Source: Candidatus Kuenenia stuttgartensis (GTDB lineage: Bacteria > Bacteroidota > Bacteroidia > Flavobacteriales_D > Crocinitomicaceae). From it: 14,217 nucleotides of DNA. The stretch lies in NCBI GenBank assembly GCA_943326025.2, contig CALPRR020000045.1, forward strand, positions 1 through 14,217, in the 5' to 3' direction. This document shows positions 6,267 to 13,075 of the stretch, one piece after another. The position numbers and the translations under genes are program-made. Position 1 is the stretch's first letter. Every line of letters begins with the position of its first letter. Below the pieces are notes generated by a model that searched no databases, was not told where the DNA came from, and saw only the letters and a program-made list of their open reading frames with translations.

Positions 6267-8924
6267 TCAATAATGTTCCATATAAAAATCTTCGTATTCC
6301 TGTAGTTTTTTCGTTTCGAACAGAATACGCATATTTTCTTGTGTAATGACCATTATTTTAGCTTTTTGCAATTCGAACAAGTGTTTACGTGTATTTTTAA
6401 ATACTCGAACATAATCTATTGCTTTTAAATCAGTATCAAACTCTTGAATTAAGACTAAACTTTCTTCATCAGTATAGATTTTAGAGCTAATTTTCAATTT
6501 GTCGCGACTGTAAAACTCTCGATTAAAATCTGAAATTTTTGTTTTTGCAGCGCTAGAAGTCTCGTCTTTCCCTACAAACACGATAACCCATTGTTTTACT
6601 TTGTCGTTATAGTTATACAACGATTTTTTATTGAAATCAATAAGCTCATTTTTAGAGAAACCATCTTTCAATATTTTTAATAATTCTTGACCTCTTAATG
6701 CTTCTGGAGTTTGTGGGTATTCAGCTATCAAACGATTTAAAACAGGAACCATTTCTTGCTTGTTGTCCGAAATTTCTCCGATACACATTGCTTTTAATAA
6801 GAAGTATTTAGAGCGATAAATATTACTTTTTTCATTTTCTATTACAATATCAGCTTTTGCAATTACTGGATAATATAATTTTCTATTGTAACGATCTAAA
6901 ATGGATAAATATTCTTTTTCAGAAACGGCGTCCATTTCTTTTTTCTTTAAAAAGAAATCAGGATCTCTCAAGAAATTTGCATAATCTGAATTTGGAAAAT
7001 GATTCATGATATAATCCTTGTATTCAGAAGCTTTAGCCTCGTTTGTTTTTTCGTTGATTCGGTATAATTGAAATGCTGATAATAAGTCAACATTGCTTTT
7101 TGTTTGATGATCCAAAACGATATTAAATTCTTTTACCGCCATCGGAACTTCAAAAAGTTGATCTTTATAAATAACTCCAGCATCATAATGTGATTGTAAA
7201 GAAAGTTCGATTGAAGCTAACATTGCAGAATCTGTTAATGGAAGTTTACTCATTAAGTTTTCTATTGTCAACGTGTCTTTATTCTTATCAACTTCTGAAA
7301 CTAAAGTATCTCCATTTTCGTTGGCCTTAATGTTAATAGCCATAACAATTTTTTCACTTCTTCTCCAATCATCTTCGTTTTCACGAGTTCCCCAAATCTT
7401 TTTAAATTCTTCAAATCCTTCCGTTCGAGCTTTCGTATTCGTGAAATACCATTTACTTCCATTTCCATTATTGGTAGCAACTGTTTGATTTTGTTGTAAT
7501 TCTCGAAGTCTTTCAGCTTCTAGTTTTTTACGTTTTTCTTCGTCTTCTTTCGTTTTTTTAATTACATATTTAACGAAATCTTCACGTTCGCTTTCTGGCA
7601 TTTTCGCCACTTTTTGAATGCTATCTTGGTAATTAGCTGTTTCAACTGCTTTTACTAAATCTGCTAATTTTAGTGCTTTATTCCTAATCCCTTCAGCATT
7701 TGGATAATCATCTTTAATGACTGCTGCGCATTCTTTATAATATTTTTGTGCTTGAACGTAATCTCTTTCTTTATAGGATAAATCGCCTAATTTCTCATAC
7801 GACATTCCTTTTTGGCGAACATTCGTTGTAGAATAAAAAGTAGATTTAGTCAAGTAATCTTTAGCTTCTACAATGTTATTGTTTTGTATGTCAATTTCAG
7901 CTAAAGCATAATAGATTTGATCTTTATATTCAGCATTTTTAGCATCTCTCAGCATTTTCATCAAATCTTTGCGAAGTGAAGGTGTATTTCCAAGAAATGC
8001 TCTTTTGATTCGAGCATTGAATGCCATTTCGTATTTTACATTGTATTTTAATACCTTACCATAATGATCAGATGCTGTAGAACGTTGACCTTCTTGCTCA
8101 TACAATTGACCTAAAATGAAATGAACTCTAGCTTTATCTGTTTGTTTTTTAGCATACTGTAGTGAACCTTCCAACAAAATTATTGCTTCTTTGAATTCTT
8201 TCTTTTTTAGACATAAATCTGCTTTTGTCAATTCAAAATCAAAGCGAATTCGTTGAGGGAATTTTGCTGGTTTATCTTTTTTGTTTTCTTTTTTAGATGA
8301 CTTTTCGCTCTTTTCAGCTTTTTCTTCCTTCTTTTTGGCAATTTCTTCCTCTTCAGCTTTTATTACTTTATCTAAGAGCATTAAATTGAAATTGGCCTCT
8401 GTAAATTTATTAGTAGCAATATTGATTTTAGCTAACCAAAGCTCACTTATGAAAATGGATGGGTCATTTTCATAGAATTTTTTAACGAATTGAAATTTCT
8501 TGTAAGAACCTTCATAATCACGGCGATAATAATCTGCTTTACCAATGGTAATCCAGTTTTCGTCAATCCAAGTATTGTATTCTGCTGTTTTTTGAGATGG
8601 TTTGTCATTGCTCGGCATACAGTGTTTTTGAATCACTTTTGTACATTTTGCAATGGCTGTGTCAATAGGTGAATACATATTTTTAACTTCATCTTCATTC
8701 GGTAATGCTTCTAAAGGTAAAAGTTTGTAATAATCTTCTTTTAAGTTTGTTTGGTAATCTGTTAACGCTATTTTCAATAATTCATTAGCGTTAAAATTTC
8801 CATTATATCGTGCATTTAAGCTATGATAAGAGCGATTGATGAAAGTGTTTCTTTCAGTAGAACAAGCAAAAATAAGTACAAAAAGAACCGTTATCTGAGA
8901 AATGTATTTTATATGTTTTTTCAT
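6267..8924 (-). CDS. sprE: SprE/PorW, type IX secretion and gliding motility lipoprotein
   Basis: This 885-residue protein has a lipoprotein signal with a lipobox ending LIFAC (Cys21), placing it in the inner or outer membrane facing the periplasm. The conserved start of the mature part (TERNTFINRSYHSLNARYNGNFN) is typical of SprE/PorW. TPR-like helical repeats run from about residue 125 to 430, broken by a highly charged Lys/Glu linker at about 190-223. A second charged helix lies around 450-480 (EKRKKLEAERLRELQ). SprE is needed for gliding and for protein export by the type IX system in Flavobacterium johnsoniae, and the Porphyromonas homologue PorW is a T9SS component. Other T9SS genes are not in this window, which is usual because they are scattered. 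The start is set by the signal peptide, and a TAnnTTTG element lies about 40 bp upstream. Confidence 0.92.
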   Translation of the reverse strand: MKKHIKYISQITVLFVLIFACSTERNTFINRSYHSLNARYNGNFNANELLKIALTDYQTNLKEDYYKLLPLEALPNEDEVKNMYSPIDTAIAKCTKVIQKHCMPSNDKPSQKTAEYNTWIDENWITIGKADYYRRDYEGSYKKFQFVKKFYENDPSIFISELWLAKINIATNKFTEANFNLMLLDKVIKAEEEEIAKKKEEKAEKSEKSSKKENKKDKPAKFPQRIRFDFELTKADLCLKKKEFKEAIILLEGSLQYAKKQTDKARVHFILGQLYEQEGQRSTASDHYGKVLKYNVKYEMAFNARIKRAFLGNTPSLRKDLMKMLRDAKNAEYKDQIYYALAEIDIQNNNIVEAKDYLTKSTFYSTTNVRQKGMSYEKLGDLSYKERDYVQAQKYYKECAAVIKDDYPNAEGIRNKALKLADLVKAVETANYQDSIQKVAKMPESEREDFVKYVIKKTKEDEEKRKKLEAERLRELQQNQTVATNNGNGSKWYFTNTKARTEGFEEFKKIWGTRENEDDWRRSEKIVMAINIKANENGDTLVSEVDKNKDTLTIENLMSKLPLTDSAMLASIELSLQSHYDAGVIYKDQLFEVPMAVKEFNIVLDHQTKSNVDLLSAFQLYRINEKTNEAKASEYKDYIMNHFPNSDYANFLRDPDFFLKKKEMDAVSEKEYLSILDRYNRKLYYPVIAKADIVIENEKSNIYRSKYFLLKAMCIGEISDNKQEMVPVLNRLIAEYPQTPEALRGQELLKILKDGFSKNELIDFNKKSLYNYNDKVKQWVIVFVGKDETSSAAKTKISDFNREFYSRDKLKISSKIYTDEESLVLIQEFDTDLKAIDYVRVFKNTRKHLFELQKAKIMVITQENMRILFETKKLQEYEDFYMEHY

Positions 8925-8964
8925 TATTACTTTTTCAATATGCTTTTCGAAACTTATACAAACT

Positions 8965-8972
8965 CAAAAATA
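8965..8972 (-). promoter_or_regulatory. -7 element of sprE
   Basis: Read on the minus strand this is TATTTTTG, matching TAnnTTTG, about 40 bp upstream of the sprE ATG. No -33 TTG is found at good spacing. The yebC terminator lies just upstream (9009-9041), so sprE is probably transcribed on its own. Confidence 0.45.
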
Positions 8973-9004
8973 GGCAATTTATTATATTTTAAACTTATAT
9001 AATA

Positions 9005-9041
9005 CAAAAAATGCTGTCTGATTGAAATCAAGACAGCATTT
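9005..9041 (-). terminator. Intrinsic terminator of yebC
   Basis: AAATGCTGTCT (9009-9019) and AGACAGCATTT (9031-9041) are perfect 11-bp arms around an 11-nt loop that can itself pair partly (GATT with AATC). On the minus strand the stem is followed directly by a run of Ts (complement of 9006-9011). It begins about 20 bp after the yebC stop. This is the best intrinsic terminator in the window. Confidence 0.88.
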
Positions 9042-9059
9042 ATATATTCTTTATTTTAA

Positions 9060-9767
9060 TTAAGCGATATTCGTAAACACTTGTTGAATATCGTCATCAT
9101 CTTCAATACGATCTAACATTTTTTCAATGTCAACCAATTGTTCATCTGTAAATTCAACTGGTGAAGTAGGGATTCTTTGCAAATTTGATTTCACTACATT
9201 CACATTTAAGTCTTCTAATGCTTTTGCAATTGTTCCGAAAGAAGTATAATCTCCGTAAACAAAGATTTTATCTTCAACTACTTCGATTTCTTCGCAACCT
9301 GCATCGATTAATTCTAATTCTAATTCTTCAGCGTCTAATTCAGCTTTTTCTAGTTCGAATACACATTTACGGTCAAACATAAATTCTAAAGAACCATTTG
9401 GAACAACACCACCACCAGCTTTATTGAAATACATTTTCACGTTGGCAACCGTTCTTGTTGGATTATCTGTTGCACATTCTACATATACTAAAACTCCATG
9501 AGGTCCTTTTCCTTCGTAGTTTACTTCAGTAAAAGCAGCAATATCTTTTTGAGTCGCACGTTTTATTGCAGCATCGATATTGTCTTTCGGCATATTTTCA
9601 GATTTCGCATTCTGAATAGCAGTTCTCAACTTACCATTCATAGTTGGATCACTACCACCTTCTTTTGCTGCCATTGTAATTGCCTTTCCTAATTTAGGAA
9701 ACACTTTAGACATTTTATCCCATCTTTTTTCTTTTGCCGCACGGCGATATTCAAACGCTCTTCCCAT
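9060..9767 (-). CDS. yebC: YebC/TACO1 family protein
   Basis: This 235-residue protein is full length for the family. The N-terminus (MGRAFEYRRAAKEKRWDKMS, then VFPKLGKAITMAAKEGG) and blocks such as NMPKDNIDAAIKRA, YEGKGPHGVLVYVECATDN and GSLEFMFDRK are characteristic. YebC was long called a DNA-binding transcriptional regulator (PmpR). Members of the family, including mitochondrial TACO1, are now linked to translation, easing ribosome stalling at proline-rich stretches. Which role applies here is not visible. The C-terminal IEDDDDIQQVF is typical. The family usually begins MAGHSKW or MGRAFE; the MGRAFE form is the one common in Bacteroidota. It is monocistronic, with its own promoter-like element upstream and a strong terminator downstream. 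Confidence 0.95.
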   Translation of the reverse strand: MGRAFEYRRAAKEKRWDKMSKVFPKLGKAITMAAKEGGSDPTMNGKLRTAIQNAKSENMPKDNIDAAIKRATQKDIAAFTEVNYEGKGPHGVLVYVECATDNPTRTVANVKMYFNKAGGGVVPNGSLEFMFDRKCVFELEKAELDAEELELELIDAGCEEIEVVEDKIFVYGDYTSFGTIAKALEDLNVNVVKSNLQRIPTSPVEFTDEQLVDIEKMLDRIEDDDDIQQVFTNIA

Positions 9768-9789
9768 AGAACTGTATTTTTTTCTCGCG

Positions 9790-9797
9790 CAAATGTA
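9790..9797 (-). promoter_or_regulatory. -7 element of yebC
   Basis: Read on the minus strand this is TACATTTG, matching TAnnTTTG, 23 bp upstream of the yebC ATG. This implies a short leader of roughly 15-20 nt. A matching -33 TTG is not evident. Confidence 0.5.
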
Positions 9798-9981
9798 AAC
9801 AAAATTTGAAATTTTGAAGGGTATATTTTGAATTTTGGGAATATTTTATTTTGAACCCTTGTTTTATAATTACTTAATAATAAGTCTACTTGATATTGTA
9901 TTCTAAATTGTATATTTAGTAGATAATATCTGCTGGTTTTAAAAAAATAATGAGTTATTGAATTAAGATAAAAAAATAAGA

Positions 9982-9994
9982 TCCCATAATGGGA
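9982..9994. promoter_or_regulatory. Palindromic candidate operator of higBA
   Basis: TCCCATAATGGGA is a perfect inverted repeat with 6-bp arms around one central base. It is GC-richer than its very AT-rich surroundings and is centred about 40 bp upstream of the higB ATG, just upstream of the -7 element. HigA-type antitoxins usually repress their own operon, so this is the best candidate operator (inference). Confidence 0.5.
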
Positions 9995-10012
9995 ACATTT
10001 AATAAATAATTG

Positions 10013-10020
10013 TATATTTG
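10013..10020 (+). promoter_or_regulatory. -7 element of higBA
   Basis: TATATTTG matches TAnnTTTG and ends only 8 bp before the higB ATG at 10029. Transcription would start almost at the start codon, giving a nearly leaderless toxin mRNA. The palindrome at 9982-9994 lies where the -33 region would be. Confidence 0.55.
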
Positions 10021-10028
10021 TTATAGTT

Positions 10029-10331
10029 ATGAAAAACATAGTTGCACTAAAAACCTTAAAAGACTATTGGGAGACACCTGGAAGGGCAGATTCTGAACAG
10101 CAATTAAAAGCTTGGTATCAAGAAGCAAAGATGGCAAATTGGAAAACTCCTAATGATATTAAGGCTCAATATAAAAGTGCGAGTATTGTTGGCGATAACA
10201 GGGTTGTTTTTAATATTTGTGGTAATAAATACCGTTTGGTTGTGAAAATCAATTATATAACTGAGTGGGTGTTTATTCGATTTGTCGGAACACACAAAGA
10301 ATATGATAAAATAGATGTTACATCAATATAA
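10029..10331 (+). CDS. higB: HigB-type mRNA interferase toxin
   Basis: This 100-residue protein belongs to the HigB_toxin branch of RelE-like ribonucleases. Diagnostic stretches in order are LKDYWETPGRADSEQQLKAWY, AKMANWKTPNDIKAQYKSAS, GDNRVVFNICGNKYRLVVKI and FIRFVGTHKEYDKID. The family cleaves mRNA at the ribosome, and the downstream antitoxin blocks it. The length is normal and the conserved C-terminal H-K-E-Y-D motif is intact, so the toxin is probably functional. It is the first gene of the operon (toxin first, typical of higBA). The only plausible start is the ATG at 10029, placed 8 bp after a TAnnTTTG element. The gene sits in an AT-rich accessory stretch between yebC and a lysine-metabolism gene. 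Confidence 0.93.
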   Translation: MKNIVALKTLKDYWETPGRADSEQQLKAWYQEAKMANWKTPNDIKAQYKSASIVGDNRVVFNICGNKYRLVVKINYITEWVFIRFVGTHKEYDKIDVTSI

Positions 10332-10341
10332 ATATAAAAGT

Positions 10342-10692
10342 ATGGAAGCTAAATTGATAAAAACAGAAGAAGAATACAATTCAGCATTGGCTCGTATTGA
10401 AGAACTTTTCGATGTAACACCTGAAAGTAAAGAGTTTAATGAAGTTGAACTTCTGATTGCGCTTGTTGAATTATATGAGCTCGAGCATTATAAGATTGAG
10501 GCACCTGATCCAATTGAAGCAATTAAATTTAGGATGGAACAATTGGGAATGAAAAAAGTTGATATGACTAAATTCTTTGGTACACGTGGAAGAGTTTCAG
10601 AAATTCTTAACAGACAAAGAGAATTGACGTTAACAATGATTAAAAAACTTCATAAGGAATTTGGTATTCCTGCTGAATCGCTTATTGCTTAG
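10342..10692 (+). CDS. higA: HigA-type antitoxin, HTH domain
   Basis: This 116-residue antitoxin has an N-terminal helical part (KLIKTEEEYNSALARIEELF, then acidic stretches and DPIEAIKFRMEQLGM). It ends in an Xre/HTH-type DNA-binding domain with the family signature GTRGRVSEILNRQRELTLTMIKKLH and PAESLI. The frame is open from an ATG at 10315 that would overlap higB by 17 bp. I prefer the ATG at 10342, 10 bp after the higB stop, because HigA proteins of this type begin just before the IKTEEEY block. HigA binds and inhibits HigB and represses the operon, and the palindrome at 9982-9994 is a plausible target (inference). Confidence 0.92.
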   Translation: MEAKLIKTEEEYNSALARIEELFDVTPESKEFNEVELLIALVELYELEHYKIEAPDPIEAIKFRMEQLGMKKVDMTKFFGTRGRVSEILNRQRELTLTMIKKLHKEFGIPAESLIA

Positions 10693-10769
10693 ATTGCTAA
10701 TTTTTTATTTAGATATTCATTACAAAGTTTATATAATCTTTACAATATTTTCTTAATATTAAATAGCTT

Positions 10770-10803
10770 AATGACTAATTTGAAATCATAATAATTAGTC
10801 ATT
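10770..10803. terminator. Hairpin downstream of higBA
   Basis: AATGACTAATT (10770-10780) and AATTAGTCATT (10793-10803) are perfect 11-bp arms around a 12-nt loop, 78 bp after the higA stop. The nearest T-run (10822-10827) is about 20 bp further on, so the geometry is not that of a classical intrinsic terminator. It may still act as a 3'-end structure. Confidence 0.4.
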
Positions 10804-11021
10804 TGAACTTCCAGTAAGGGCTTTTTTATCAAATTTTATTTAGTGTATAAAATATCATCTTTTATAACAAGATTAATTTCAATTAACTTAATATTTTGAG
10901 ATTAATAATTTAACAACTCTGCTATTAGTTGTTCCTCTAATGAATTTGTTAAAAGTGTTAGTATTTATTCAATATTATTATGAATTTCTTTTATCGAATT
11001 GGATTTTATATTAAAAATAAT

Positions 11022-11040
11022 ATCATGAATTTTTCATGAT
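11022..11040 (-). terminator. Candidate terminator of the orphan gene
   Basis: ATCATGAA (11022-11029) and TTCATGAT (11033-11040) form a perfect 8-bp stem with a 3-nt loop, 10 bp past the stop of the minus-strand orphan gene. On the minus strand it is followed by ATTATTTTTAA, T-rich but not a pure run. Confidence 0.45.
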
Positions 11041-11050
11041 TGATTATAAA

Positions 11051-11407
11051 TTAAATTGTTAGATATAATAATCCAGATACATCCTCTTTATTTTTGTATT
11101 TCAATTTAATTAAATTTTCATCTTTCAGATATATTTCAAAAATTTTATCCTCAATATTATGAATCATTTCTTTGATTTCATTATTAGAAATCGCTAGATT
11201 ATATGTTTTAAAACCTTTTCTAAATTCAAAATTGATCCCATTTGAATGTAAAATAATCTCTAAATTTTTATTTAAAATATTGATATCATTATTGGTATGA
11301 TTAATACCTTCAACATATTTAATACTACTAAAAGATACAAGTGGATTTTTTAAAATTTTACCTAATTTTTTTATTTTTTCATCATTAATTAAAAAATATT
11401 GTTTCAT
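11051..11407 (-). CDS. Hypothetical protein, unrecognised
   Basis: I do not recognise this 118-residue protein. It has no signal peptide or membrane segment, so it is probably cytoplasmic. It is rich in Ile, Asn and Lys, reflecting the local AT-richness. The middle (residues about 45-80: NLEIILHSNGINFEFRKGF, then YNLAISNNEIKEM) alternates hydrophobic and polar residues like a small beta-sheet followed by helix. A PH/GRAM-like fold is conceivable, but this is a guess. The frame is open to a TTG at 11422; the ATG at 11407 (MKQYFLINDEKIKKLG) is the better start. Support for a real gene comes from a TAnnTTTG element about 40 bp upstream and a hairpin just after the stop. It sits beside higBA in an AT-rich island and may be acquired DNA. 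Confidence 0.6.
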   Translation of the reverse strand: MKQYFLINDEKIKKLGKILKNPLVSFSSIKYVEGINHTNNDINILNKNLEIILHSNGINFEFRKGFKTYNLAISNNEIKEMIHNIEDKIFEIYLKDENLIKLKYKNKEDVSGLLYLTI

Positions 11408-11448
11408 TATAAGTGGATTCAAAAATTAAAATCAAGCTCAGTTGTTTA

Positions 11449-11456
11449 CAAATATA
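11449..11456 (-). promoter_or_regulatory. -7 element of the orphan gene
   Basis: Read on the minus strand this is TATATTTG, matching TAnnTTTG, about 42 bp upstream of the ATG at 11407. No matching -33 TTG is evident in the AT-rich flank. Confidence 0.42.
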
Positions 11457-11703
11457 AAATTAAATTAATTATTATGACTTTATGGATATTTTAGTATCAA
11501 ATACTTGTTCTAATATTAGAAATTAATATTCCAGATGTAATGCATTTAAAATACTTTCATTACCGATAAATAATATTCATAGAGTTAACATAAACTCATT
11601 ATTTCCCAATTTCTCTATCTTCCTTGAAAAGCTAATTCAAGTTAAATTTTAAACAATTCAGCATTTATTGTTAAATTTTATATCAACTAACCCAAAGTTT
11701 GAC

Positions 11704-11711
11704 TATTTTTG
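11704..11711 (+). promoter_or_regulatory. -7 element of the saccharopine dehydrogenase gene
   Basis: TATTTTTG matches TAnnTTTG and ends 20 bp before the ATG at 11732, implying a leader of about 15 nt. The -33 position lacks a clear TTG. The direct repeats at 11641-11651 and 11670-11680 lie just upstream and could be regulator half-sites. Confidence 0.45.
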
Positions 11712-11731
11712 TTTTATAATACTTTTTTGGA

Positions 11732-13075
11732 ATGAAAAATATATTGATTATTGGAGCGGGTATGTCATCATCTTCTCTTATTCGTTACTTATTAGATAAT
11801 TCAACAGCCTATAATTGGAAAGTAAAAGTTGTTGACCAAAACATTGATCTTGTAAAAATAAAAATCAATAATCATCCAAATGGTGAGGCTCTTTCGTTTA
11901 ACGCTTTAGATGCCATTGAAAGAAGACCTGAAATCGAAAAAGCAGATTTAGTAATCAGTATGTTGCCTGCTCGTTTTCACGTTGAAATTGCAAAAGATTG
12001 TATTGATTTAAAAACTAATTTAATTACGCCTTCTTATATTTCACCTGAAATGAGAGCGCTTGATCAAGAAGCAAAAAACGCTGGAATCGTTATCATGAAT
12101 GAAATTGGTGTTGATCCAGGAATCGATCACATGAGTGCAATGAAAATCATCGATCATATCAATTCAATTGGTGGTACAATTCACAGTTTTAAATCTTATT
12201 GCGGTGGATTAATTGCTCCAGAATCAGATAACAATCCATGGAATTATAAGTTCACTTGGAATCCTAGAAATGTAGTTTTAGCTGGTCAAGGTTCTGCTGC
12301 TTGTTTAAAAGAAGAAAATCAATTTAAATACATTCCTTACAATCAAGTTTTTAATCGAATTGATACAATGTCTATACCTGGATACGGACAATTCGAAGGG
12401 TATGCGAATAGAGATTCATTATCTTATCGTAAAATTTACGGTTTACAAACGATTCCAACTATTTTCAGAGGAACATTGAGAAGACCAGGATATTGTAAAG
12501 CTTGGGATGTATTTGTTCAATTGGGCTTAACAGATGATTCTTATAAAATGACAGAATCAGAAACGTTTACAGCAAGAGATTTTTTAAATGCATTCCTTCC
12601 TTTTAAAACAAATATCCCCGTAGAAGATAAGTTTTTATTAGTCGTTAAAAATGATCAAGAAATTTTTGACAAAGTAAAATGGCTTGGGTTATTTGATGGC
12701 GAAACGGTTATCGGTTTCGAAAATGCTTCTCCAGCACAATTATTAGAAAAAATATTAGTCAACAAATGGACGTTAGAGCCTAATGATAAAGACATGTTGG
12801 TAATGTTCCATGAGTTTGTGTATGATTTACACAATGAACGTCATAAAATCAATTCTTACATGGTGAATATTGGCGAAGATTGTATTTATACTTCAATGAG
12901 TAATACTGTTGGTTTGCCCGCTGCTATTTGTGCTAAGATGATTTTAAATGGAACAATCAATTTGACAGGAGTACAAATGCCAATTGCATCTGAAGTTTAT
13001 AATCCAATTTTAGATGAATTAGAAGAAAATGGAATTACGTTCTTCGAAGAAGAAATGGTCTTAGAAAACCACTAA
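11732..13075 (+). CDS. Saccharopine dehydrogenase (Lys9/AASS SDH type)
   Basis: This 447-residue enzyme resembles yeast Lys9 and the SDH half of animal AASS. It starts with a Rossmann nucleotide-binding loop (IIGAGMSSSSL, residues 6-16), followed by LVISMLPARFHVEIAKDC. The core blocks are TPSYISPEMRAL, MNEIGVDPGIDHMSAMKIID, FKSYCGGLIAPESDNNPW and FRGTLRRPGYCKAW. The family interconverts saccharopine with glutamate plus aminoadipate semialdehyde. Because Bacteroidota normally make lysine by the diaminopimelate route, a catabolic role is more likely. Asp35 at the end of the second Rossmann strand (VKVVDQN) hints at NAD rather than NADP, consistent with that (inference). No lysine-ketoglutarate reductase is in the window. 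The stop codon overlaps that of convergent hflX. Confidence 0.92.
   Translation: MKNILIIGAGMSSSSLIRYLLDNSTAYNWKVKVVDQNIDLVKIKINNHPNGEALSFNALDAIERRPEIEKADLVISMLPARFHVEIAKDCIDLKTNLITPSYISPEMRALDQEAKNAGIVIMNEIGVDPGIDHMSAMKIIDHINSIGGTIHSFKSYCGGLIAPESDNNPWNYKFTWNPRNVVLAGQGSAACLKEENQFKYIPYNQVFNRIDTMSIPGYGQFEGYANRDSLSYRKIYGLQTIPTIFRGTLRRPGYCKAWDVFVQLGLTDDSYKMTESETFTARDFLNAFLPFKTNIPVEDKFLLVVKNDQEIFDKVKWLGLFDGETVIGFENASPAQLLEKILVNKWTLEPNDKDMLVMFHEFVYDLHNERHKINSYMVNIGEDCIYTSMSNTVGLPAAICAKMILNGTINLTGVQMPIASEVYNPILDELEENGITFFEEEMVLENH

Larger units (their letters stand above)
10693..11050. other. AT-rich gene-poor stretch between higA and an orphan gene
   Basis: I find no intact gene here. It holds three inverted repeats: 10770-10803, AACAACT/AGTTGTT at 10912-10933, and ATCATGAA/TTCATGAT at 11022-11040. 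On the minus strand, 10836-11033 reads in one frame with only two internal stops and yields protein-like pieces (SLEEQLIAELLNY, IKLIEINLVIKDDILY). This could be a decayed small gene, but AT-rich sequence can produce this by chance. Confidence 0.4.
11423..11731. other. Intergenic region between divergent genes
   Basis: This 309-bp AT-rich stretch has no coding frame I can support. It contains a promoter-like element for each flanking gene (11449-11456 minus, 11704-11711 plus). It also holds an 11-bp direct repeat, GTTAAATTTTA at 11641-11651 and 11670-11680, with starts 29 bp apart. Nothing resembling a tRNA or riboswitch was seen. Confidence 0.5.

Noticed and set aside
9689..10039. 116-codon open frame on the minus strand upstream of and overlapping the yebC start
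   Set aside because: It is antisense to the start of higB, covers the higBA promoter, overlaps yebC in another frame, and has Phe/Tyr/Ile-rich composition typical of AT-rich noncoding sequence.
10912..10933. AACAACT/AGTTGTT inverted repeat
   Set aside because: It is a 7-bp stem in AT-rich intergenic DNA with no T-run and no position relative to a gene that would give it a role.
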